DNA from: Ardenticatenaceae bacterium
Lineage (GTDB): Bacteria > Chloroflexota > Anaerolineae > Promineifilales > Promineifilaceae
Direction: 5' to 3'
Length of the DNA stretch: 64,000 nucleotides
Assembly (NCBI GenBank): GCA_020634235.1
Contig: JACKCB010000002.1
Span: forward strand, 868,001 to 932,000
Part shown: positions 58,492-64,000 of the stretch, piece by piece
Layout: every line of letters begins with the position of its first letter
Numbering within the stretch: position 1 is the first letter of the stretch
Position numbers and translations under genes: made by a program
Notes under the pieces: generated by a model
What the model was told of the DNA's origin: nothing
The model's input: the letters and a program-made list of their open reading frames with translations, nothing else
The model's database searches: none

Positions 58492-58504
58492 TGCACGAAC
58501 CCCA

Positions 58505-58587
58505 GGGTCAGTGTCCCGAGTGGCAAAGGGGGCGGACTGTAAATCCGCTGGCGGAAGCCTTCGCAGGTTCGAGTCCTGCCTGGCCCA
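58505..58587 (+). tRNA. tRNA-Tyr (anticodon GTA)
   Basis: Acceptor GGGTCAG (58505-58511) pairs with CTGGCCC (58580-58586), one G-U. Loop CTGTAAA gives GTA at 58539-58541. The long variable arm fits a bacterial class II tyrosine tRNA. Confidence 0.97.
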
Positions 58588-58615
58588 CTATTTTTGAACA
58601 ACTGTTTGCTGTATT

Positions 58616-58688
58616 GCCCACGTAGCTCAGTCGGCAGAGCGCATTCTTGGTAAGAATGAGGTCATGGGTTCAAATCCCATCGTGGGCT
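58616..58688 (+). tRNA. tRNA-Thr (anticodon GGT)
   Basis: Acceptor GCCCACG (58616-58622) pairs with CGTGGGC (58681-58687). The loop TTGGTAA gives GGT. T-loop GGTTCAAATCC. Last tRNA before tuf. Confidence 0.97.
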
Positions 58689-58693
58689 CTCTG

Positions 58694-58725
58694 CCCCGCT
58701 CATCCAGCCTTTTTGGGGAGCGGGG
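58694..58725 (+). terminator. Hairpin between tRNA-Thr and tuf
   Basis: 8-bp stem CCCCGCTC/GAGCGGGG (58694-58701/58718-58725), 16-nt loop, followed by TCTTCTTG. Probably a partial terminator or processing signal so that tuf is read through from the tRNA promoter; no separate tuf promoter is obvious in the 104 bp that follow. Confidence 0.5.
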
Positions 58726-58829
58726 TCTTCTTGTGCAAAACGATGGCTGGCTAAGCAGCGCAAAAGAAAGCCTCTCCCGGTTTCTTTTGGTTAGTCTTTA
58801 ATTCTTTGGAGGATCGAGGTCATTGAACT

Positions 58830-60032
58830 ATGGGAAAAGAAAAATTTGAACGCGGGAAACCGCATTGCAACATCGGCACAATCGGCCACATTGACCACGG
58901 CAAGACCACCCTCACGGCAGCGATCACCAAGACCCTGGCGCTGAAGGGCTGGGCTGATTTCAGGGCCTTTGACCAGATTGACAACGCCCCGGAAGAGCGC
59001 GAGCGTGGCATTACCATTGCGATCGCCCACGTGGAGTATCAGACTGAGAAACGGCACTATGCCCATGTCGACTGCCCGGGACATCGTGACTACATCAAGA
59101 ACATGATCACTGGGGCGGCCCAGATGGACGGGGCGATCCTGGTGGTGGCAGCGCCCGACGGGCCGATGCCGCAGACACGGGAACACGTGCTGCTGGCGCG
59201 CCAGGTAGAAGTGCCGGCGATGGTCATCTTCCTGAACAAATGCGACATGATGGACGACGAAGAGCTGCTGGAGCTGGTCGAGTTGGAGCTGCGGGAACTG
59301 CTGGACAGCTACGAATTCCCGGGCGACGAGACGCCGATTGTGCGCGGCAGCGCGTTGAAGGCGCTGGAGAGCGAAAGCAAAGACCCCAACGCAGAGGAGT
59401 ACGCCTGCATCTGGGAACTGATGCGCGTGGTGGATGAGTACATTCCGCAGCCGGTGCGGGAGACGGACAAGCCGTTCCTGATGCCGGTGGAAGACGTTTT
59501 CTCCATCAAAGGGCGGGGCACGGTTGTGACCGGCCGGGTGGAGCGCGGCACCCTGCTGCCCGGCAAGGAAGTGGAGATTGTGGGACTGCGCGAAGACATT
59601 CGCAAGGTCATCGTGACCTCAATGGAGATGTTCCACAAGATTCTGGACAAAGTCGAAGCAGGCGACAACGCCGGTCTGCTGCTGCGCGGCGTTGGCCGGG
59701 ATGAGATTGAGCGTGGCCAGGTGTTGGCGGCACCCAAGAGCATCACCCCGCACACCAAGTTCATGGGCGAAGTGTACGTGCTGCGCAAGGACGAGGGGGG
59801 ACGGCACAAAGCGTTCTTCCCCGGCTACCGGCCGCAGTTCTACATCCGCACCATGGACGTGACCGGGGCGATCACGCTGCCGGAAGGGGTCGAGATGGTC
59901 ATGCCGGGCGACAATGTCAACCTGCTGGTTGAGCTGATTACCCCGGTGGCGTTGGAAGAAGGCAGCCGTTTCGCCATTCGCGAAGGTGGCCTGACCGTCG
60001 GCGCTGGCGTTATTACTAAGATTCTAGAATAA
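58830..60032 (+). CDS. tuf: Translation elongation factor EF-Tu
   Basis: Predicted 400 residues. G1 G-H-I-D-H-G-K-T-T, switch I R-G-I-T-I, G3 D-C-P-G-H and G4 N-K-C-D are in place; EF-Tu delivers aminoacyl-tRNA to the ribosome. The residue after the catalytic histidine is Arg (G-H-R-D-Y) where nearly all EF-Tus have Ala, and switch I reads I-T-I-A-I-A-H instead of the E. coli I-T-I-N-T-S-H. No CCCGGCCGGG copy occurs, unlike most long genes here. GAGGT lies about 10 bp before the start. Confidence 0.97.
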   Translation: MGKEKFERGKPHCNIGTIGHIDHGKTTLTAAITKTLALKGWADFRAFDQIDNAPEERERGITIAIAHVEYQTEKRHYAHVDCPGHRDYIKNMITGAAQMDGAILVVAAPDGPMPQTREHVLLARQVEVPAMVIFLNKCDMMDDEELLELVELELRELLDSYEFPGDETPIVRGSALKALESESKDPNAEEYACIWELMRVVDEYIPQPVRETDKPFLMPVEDVFSIKGRGTVVTGRVERGTLLPGKEVEIVGLREDIRKVIVTSMEMFHKILDKVEAGDNAGLLLRGVGRDEIERGQVLAAPKSITPHTKFMGEVYVLRKDEGGRHKAFFPGYRPQFYIRTMDVTGAITLPEGVEMVMPGDNVNLLVELITPVALEEGSRFAIREGGLTVGAGVITKILE

Positions 60033-60059
60033 GAACCTATCTAAGAATTGTCAGCCTTG

Positions 60060-60099
60060 GAGGGGCATTTGTAGCAACTATGTGTTACAATCGCCCCTC
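60060..60099 (+). terminator. Bulged hairpin after tuf
   Basis: GAGGGGC (60060-60066) pairs with GCCCCTC (60093-60099), with a bulged A/T-rich inner stem. No T-tract follows, so it may stabilise the tuf mRNA end or terminate partially before rpmG. Confidence 0.45.
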
Positions 60100-60131
60100 T
60101 GAGGTTATCTAACGAGTAACAAGGTATTGCT

Positions 60132-60296
60132 ATGGCCAAAAAAGCTGTGCGCACCCACTTCACACTATCGTGTACTGAGTGCAAAGAACGTAATTACATC
60201 ACCGAAAAGAACCGTCGTAATGATCCCGGCCGGATGGAACTGCAGAAATACTGTCCCCGCTGCCGGCAGCATCGCCTACACCGTGAAACTCGATAA
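60132..60296 (+). CDS. rpmG: 50S ribosomal protein L33
   Basis: Predicted 54 residues: M-A-K-K-A-V-R-T-H-F at the start and H-R-E-T-R at the end. Two C-x-x-C pairs (C14/C17 and C41/C44) identify the zinc-binding C+ form. In many bacteria rpmG precedes secE-nusG, as here with tRNA-Trp between. A partial repeat (CCCGGCCGGA) encodes P-G-R. Confidence 0.95.
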   Translation: MAKKAVRTHFTLSCTECKERNYITEKNRRNDPGRMELQKYCPRCRQHRLHRETR

Positions 60297-60307
60297 TCAC
60301 CTGGTTT

Positions 60308-60380
<73 letters not shown>

Positions 60381-60419
60381 CTATTTCACAAACAGACAGT
60401 TGAATTCCGAGACAAAACA

Positions 60420-60692
60420 GTGACCGAAGAAACAACAAACGAACCAACAACAGAAAAGAAACCCAAGAAGGTTAAAGAGCAGAAAAAACAGCCGAATCCC
60501 ATTGGGCGTTACCTTCGGGAAACACGCGGCGAGCTGCGCAAGGTCACCTGGCCAACCTGGGACGAGACCTGGCGACTGACACTCATCGTCCTGGGAGTTT
60601 CGGCCGTTACCGCGATTTACCTGGGTCTCATTCTAGACACTCTGTTTTCCAGGGCTGTAACCGGCATCCTACGACTGACGCTTGGTATCTAA
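60420..60692 (+). CDS. secE: Preprotein translocase subunit SecE
   Basis: Predicted 90 residues from GTG 60420; the frame continues upstream through the tRNA but cannot be coding there. A charged N terminus of ~40 residues is followed by R-E-T-R-G-E-L-R-K-V-T-W-P-T and a single membrane helix (~60-80), the essential core of SecE. It forms the protein-conducting channel with SecY and SecG. nusG follows 20 bp later. Confidence 0.95.
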   Translation: MTEETTNEPTTEKKPKKVKEQKKQPNPIGRYLRETRGELRKVTWPTWDETWRLTLIVLGVSAVTAIYLGLILDTLFSRAVTGILRLTLGI

Positions 60693-60712
60693 CGATTGGC
60701 CAAGACAACATA

Positions 60713-61312
60713 ATGAGTAACGATTTGGAAGAGCAAGAACGGGAACAGTTGCCTGTCGAGATAGGTGACGATACCAGTCAACCAGGTGCCGATGAGGATG
60801 GTCGGGCATGGTATGTTGTTCACTGTTATTCCGGCTATGAGAACAAAGTCCGGCACAGCATTGAACAGCGTATTGAGACCATGGGCATGCAGCACAAGAT
60901 CTTTGACGTGGTTGTTCCCACCGAAGAAGAAATCGAAATCAAGGATGGCAAGCGACGCACCGTTGAACGGCGCGTTTTTCCCGGCTACATCCTGGTTCAA
61001 CTAATCATGGATGAAGATTCCTGGTACGTGGTACGCAACACCCCAGGGGTTACCGGCTTTGTAGGCGATCCTACCGCACTCCGGCCGGATGAAGTCGCCA
61101 AGATCATGAACCGGATGGAAGCGGAAGCCCCGAAGGTCAAGTTCAACTTCCAGGTCGGGGAAAAAGTGCGTATTGGAACTGGCCCTTTTGCCGATTTCAT
61201 CGGCACAATTCAGGCCATCGATATCGACCGGGCCAAAGTCCGTGTCCTGGTTTCCTTCTTCGGCCGCGAAACACCAGTCGAGCTGGACTTCCTGCACGTC
61301 GAAAAGGTCTAA
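60713..61312 (+). CDS. nusG: Transcription termination/antitermination factor NusG
   Basis: Predicted 199 residues. After a ~30-residue acidic N-terminal extension come the NGN domain (W-Y-V-V-H-C-Y-S-G-Y-E-N-K-V ... F-P-G-Y-I-L-V-Q) and the KOW domain (G-E-K-V-R-I-G-T-G-P-F-A-D-F-I-G-T-I). NusG binds RNA polymerase and links it to the ribosome or Rho. Standard secE-nusG-rplK-rplA order. Confidence 0.96.
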   Translation: MSNDLEEQEREQLPVEIGDDTSQPGADEDGRAWYVVHCYSGYENKVRHSIEQRIETMGMQHKIFDVVVPTEEEIEIKDGKRRTVERRVFPGYILVQLIMDEDSWYVVRNTPGVTGFVGDPTALRPDEVAKIMNRMEAEAPKVKFNFQVGEKVRIGTGPFADFIGTIQAIDIDRAKVRVLVSFFGRETPVELDFLHVEKV

Positions 61313-61330
61313 CAGTCCGGCTACTGGCTC

Positions 61331-61395
61331 AAGCCGGCCGGCTTCGTATTCCGGCATGACATACAGATAATAACCAGGCGAGGTATACCTCGCCT
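61331..61395. promoter_or_regulatory. Palindromes in the nusG-rplK gap
   Basis: AAGCCGGCCGGCTT (61331-61344) and a perfect 20-bp palindrome centred at 61385/61386 (61376-61395) lie between nusG and rplK. They could form hairpins in the leader mRNA and regulate rplK-rplA; a match to a known L11/L1 leader was not established. Confidence 0.4.
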
Positions 61396-61468
61396 TCATT
61401 GTGAAGAAAAACTTTCGCACAGGTTAGGAGGAGCTCGACAAGAGCGATATGACTCCCCGGAGAGAGAA

Positions 61469-61894
61469 ATGGCTAAGAAAGTAAAAGCGGTTGTAAAAAT
61501 TCAGATTCAAGGTGGCAAGGCCAACCCTGCGCCCCCCGTTGGCACCGCCCTCGGCCCGCATGGCATTAACCTGATGCAGTTCTGCAAAGAGTACAATGCC
61601 AAGACCGGCGGCCAGGTCGGGCAAATTGTCCCGGTTGAAGTCACCATCTTCCAGGATGGCAGCTTCACATTTGTGCTTAAGACCTCCCCAGCCGCCGACC
61701 TGTTGAAAAAAGCGGCCGGGACCAAATCAGGCTCGCCTGTACCGAATCGGGACAAGATCGGCAGCATCACCAACCAGCAACTGCGCGAAATTGCCGAAAT
61801 CAAGATGAAAGACCTGAACGCGCTAGATGTTGAAGCAGCCATGCGGATTATTGCGGGTACCGCCCGCAGCATGGGTATTGCCATCACGGATTAA
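61469..61894 (+). CDS. rplK: 50S ribosomal protein L11
   Basis: Predicted 141 residues. K-I-Q-I-Q-G-G-K-A-N-P-A-P-P-V-G-T-A-L-G-P-H-G and the C-terminal R-I-I-A-G-T-A-R-S-M-G-I are typical. L11 binds the GTPase-associated centre of 23S rRNA with L10 and L7/L12. No CCCGGCCGGG copy. Confidence 0.97.
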   Translation: MAKKVKAVVKIQIQGGKANPAPPVGTALGPHGINLMQFCKEYNAKTGGQVGQIVPVEVTIFQDGSFTFVLKTSPAADLLKKAAGTKSGSPVPNRDKIGSITNQQLREIAEIKMKDLNALDVEAAMRIIAGTARSMGIAITD

Positions 61895-61955
61895 CGAACC
61901 AAGCGTGTGGGAGGATCTGCCAGCACGGCATCCGCCAATACCACAAGGAGTTAAT

Positions 61956-62657
61956 ATGCCTAAGAGAGGACGCAAGTACCAGGAAGCGGCCAGCAAAATT
62001 GACCGCCAAAAATATTACACCCGGGCCGAAGCCATTAAACTGCTAAAGGAAACGGCCTTCACCAAGTTCGATCCGACCGTTGAGGTTCATTTCCGCCTTG
62101 GTGTAGACCCCCGCCATGCAGATCAGCAGGTCCGTGGCGTCGTCGTACTGCCCAATGGCCTGGGCAAGACTGTTCGTATTCTTGTTTTTGCCCAGGGTGA
62201 AGATGCGCGCATTGCCGAAGAGGCAGGGGCTGACATTATTGCCGACGACGAGATCATAAAGAAGATTCAGGAAGGCTGGGTTGATTTCGACGTGGCTATT
62301 GCTGTGCCCTCAATGATGGGCAAGGTTGGACGCCTGGGCCGTGTTCTGGGTCCGCGTGGCCTGATGCCCAATCCCCGTGCCGGCACGGTTGCCCCGGCCG
62401 AGGATCTGCCCCGCCTGATTGAAGAAGCCAGAGCCGGCCGCGTTGAATACCGCGTTGACCGGACGGGCAATGTCCACACCCCCGTGGGCAAAGCCGGCTT
62501 CTCTGAAACGCAGTTACTGGAAAACTTGCAGGCCATGATTGACGCCATTAAGCAAGCCCGGCCGGCTGCGGCCAAGGGCACTTACATCCGGCGCATTACT
62601 GTAGCCAATACTATGGGTCCTGGCATCCGCCTGGACGTTGCCGAAGCGACGCTGTAG
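61956..62657 (+). CDS. rplA: 50S ribosomal protein L1
   Basis: Predicted 233 residues from ATG 61956, behind AAGGAG; the frame open upstream is not used. V-E-V-H-F-R-L-G-V-D-P-R-H-A-D-Q-Q-V-R-G, L-G-P-R-G-L-M-P-N-P-x-A-G-T and G-K-x-x-F-S are family stretches. L1 forms the mobile stalk and often represses its own operon. Confidence 0.97.
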   Translation: MPKRGRKYQEAASKIDRQKYYTRAEAIKLLKETAFTKFDPTVEVHFRLGVDPRHADQQVRGVVVLPNGLGKTVRILVFAQGEDARIAEEAGADIIADDEIIKKIQEGWVDFDVAIAVPSMMGKVGRLGRVLGPRGLMPNPRAGTVAPAEDLPRLIEEARAGRVEYRVDRTGNVHTPVGKAGFSETQLLENLQAMIDAIKQARPAAAKGTYIRRITVANTMGPGIRLDVAEATL

Positions 62658-62689
62658 TTTCGTCTGCCTTTACAATACCAGACTGTTTT

Positions 62690-62862
62690 CTCCGCTGAAG
62701 ACCGTTGGTGTCGGGCAAAGTTTGTCTGACTTAATTCGCTGCCAACCGAGGTGGGGGTAAGACAGGTCATCACATGGGTTCGCCCGGCAGCCTGGCTGCC
62801 AGTGTTTGCCCGCTTGTGCTGTTCTGAATCCCCATGCCGGTTGTCATGGGGATTTTTATTTT
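62690..62862 (+). promoter_or_regulatory. L10 leader with attenuator upstream of rplJ
   Basis: The 234-bp gap between rplA and rplJ ends with a perfect 10-bp terminator stem (62827-62836/62845-62854) followed by TTTTTATTTT, only ~30 bp before the rplJ start. Terminator position, gap length and gene context fit the L10-controlled leader found upstream of rplJ-rplL, where protein L10 bound to the leader favours termination. The L10-binding fold was not verified base by base. Confidence 0.6.
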
Positions 62863-62891
62863 ATCTTAATCTCAAAAGGAGGTGATTTTCC

Positions 62892-63440
62892 TTGGCTATT
62901 ACAAAAGCACGTCGTGAAGAATTACTGGCCCAGTACATTGATCTTCTCAACCAGAGCCAGGCAGTTTTCCTGACAGAGTTCTCTGCCATGGAAGTGAAGC
63001 GCATGGAAGAGCTGCGCGCTGAAGTGCGCAAGGCAGATGGTCGTTTCTACGTAACGAAGAACACGCTGCTGCGCATTGCCTTGCAGGAGACTGGCCGGCC
63101 GGTACCGGAAGACCTGTTAAAAGGTCAAACTTCGGCCAGTTTTGCATTGGGCGAGGCGCCCGCGTTGGCAAAAGCCATTTCGGAGTTTGCCAAGAGCGAA
63201 GAGAAGCTAACCCTGAAGGGTGGCATCCTGAACAAGGACCTGTTGACGAGTGAGCAGGTGGAAGCGCTGGCACAACTGCCATCGCTAGACCAACTACGGG
63301 CCCAAATTATCGGTCTGATCAGCGCCCCGGCACAGAACATTACATCGGCTGTGGCCAACGGTGTCCGCCAACTCATTAACGTTTTGGATGCGTACGCCAA
63401 AAAAGATGACAATGCAGAAGCCGTAGAAGCTGCTGCATAA
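62892..63440 (+). CDS. rplJ: 50S ribosomal protein L10
   Basis: Predicted 182 residues, TTG start at 62892 behind a strong AGGAGGTGA (62877-62885). Signatures: F-L-T-E-F-S-A-M-E-V-K-R-M-E-E-L-R and T-K-N-T-L-L-R-I-A-L. L10 anchors L7/L12 dimers to the ribosome. Starts shortly after the leader terminator. Confidence 0.96.
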   Translation: MAITKARREELLAQYIDLLNQSQAVFLTEFSAMEVKRMEELRAEVRKADGRFYVTKNTLLRIALQETGRPVPEDLLKGQTSASFALGEAPALAKAISEFAKSEEKLTLKGGILNKDLLTSEQVEALAQLPSLDQLRAQIIGLISAPAQNITSAVANGVRQLINVLDAYAKKDDNAEAVEAAA

Positions 63441-63538
63441 CCTGTTGGATTCGCCGGCCTGGTTATAAGGTGTGCGGCGGAACGTTATTAACCTGAAAAT
63501 CAAACTGAAAACGTGATTTAACCTGGAGGAATATTCAA

Positions 63539-63925
63539 ATGGCCGACCTGCAAAAGATTGTAGACGAACTGAGCAGCCTCACCCTGTTGGAAGCTGCGGA
63601 ACTGACCAAGATGTTGGAAGAAAAATGGGGCGTTAGCGCCGCCGCGCCAATGGCTATGGGTATGATGCCTATGCCAGGTGCCGGCGCGGTCGCGGCCGAG
63701 GAAGCTGAAGAGCAGACCGAGTTTGACGTGATTCTGAAGGACATTGGTCCGAAGAAGATTAACGTGATTAAGGAAGTCCGCGCTCTGACCGGTTTGGGTC
63801 TGAAGGAAGCCAAGGATGTTGTTGACGGCGCACCCAGCAAGTTGATGGAAGCCGTGAGCAAAGAGGCCGCGGCAGACGCTAAGGCCAAGCTGGAAGCTGT
63901 CGGCGCGGTTGTGGAAGTGAAGTAG
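63539..63925 (+). CDS. rplL: 50S ribosomal protein L7/L12
   Basis: Predicted 128 residues behind GGAGG. N-domain (L-S-S-L-T-L-L-E-A-A-E-L), flexible Ala/Met/Gly hinge and C-domain F-D-V-I-L-K-D-I-G-P-K-K-I-N-V-I-K-E-V-R are intact. L7/L12 recruits EF-Tu and EF-G. Confidence 0.97.
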   Translation: MADLQKIVDELSSLTLLEAAELTKMLEEKWGVSAAAPMAMGMMPMPGAGAVAAEEAEEQTEFDVILKDIGPKKINVIKEVRALTGLGLKEAKDVVDGAPSKLMEAVSKEAAADAKAKLEAVGAVVEVK

Positions 63926-63944
63926 TTTTCGCGCTCTCAAGCAG

Positions 63945-63976
63945 AAAGGGCCAGCCGGCAAAGGGCTGGCCTTTTT
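63945..63976 (+). terminator. Intrinsic terminator after rplL
   Basis: A strong 8-bp core stem GGCCAGCC/GGCTGGCC (63949-63956/63964-63971), extended by A-T pairs, with loop GGCAAAG and five T (63972-63976). It closes the rplKAJL transcript. Confidence 0.9.
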
Positions 63977-64000
63977 GCTTTCTGCCGGTGCAGCCGCCAA

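Overview
The window looks like a chromosomal segment of a high-GC member of the Chloroflexota (an Anaerolineae-like lineage is my best guess). The grounds are gene content and style only: Thr/Pro-rich lipoproteins, FHA and Ser/Thr-kinase signalling, a ruvB-DUF2905-queA cluster, and proteins peppered with PAG/RPG/PGR tripeptides. The taxonomic call is an inference, since no rRNA is present.

Layout. 1-2850: 3' end of a lectin/glucanase-fold gene, a Ser-Ser-Arg tRNA cluster with a near-consensus promoter and a terminator, then small genes (Cys-rich protein, HAD, DinB). 2880-10770: central carbon and glycogen metabolism (fbaA, glgP), a PrsW-like protease and a secreted GH57 lipoprotein. 10870-16020: ruvB-DUF2905-queA, upp, a secreted esterase. 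16165-18940: a degenerate ClpC/ClpB-like ATPase and a DinB protein. 19285-27470: a phospho-signalling block (PP2C phosphatase, transmembrane Ser/Thr kinase with an extracellular domain, FHA-Zn ribbon protein, FHA-FHA-flavoprotein fusion, small membrane protein, Kef-type antiporter). 27515-32575: CBM48 protein, a coupled pair of lipoproteins (serine hydrolase and SUMF1-like), DUF4404, truB. 32620-36140: a coupled LysM protein and a histidine-kinase-like protein that lacks its histidine. 36480-46190: extracellular alpha-glucan locus (LTD surface protein, two GH13 enzymes, GT-C-like membrane protein) followed by trpF and NUDIX. 46220-50920: ArsR-type regulator, two MFS exporters and a multi-half-site operator. 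51140-56935 (minus): nusA-rnpM-infB-rbfA-nrnA. 58300-64000: tRNA-Thr/Tyr/Thr-tuf, rpmG-tRNA-Trp-secE-nusG-rplKAJL.

The most striking signal is not a gene. The 10-bp palindrome CCCGGCCGGG occurs about 100 times by my hand count, where about one is expected at ~65% GC. It lies in genes and between them, on a scale like the cyanobacterial HIP1 palindrome. It is absent from the last 6.3 kb (tuf and ribosomal-protein genes) and from glgP. It forms the apex of a 38-bp perfect palindrome after fbaA, and it encodes the last residues of two convergent genes. The best candidate for an undescribed protein system is the 19.3-27.5 kb phosphorylation/FHA/flavoprotein/antiporter locus.
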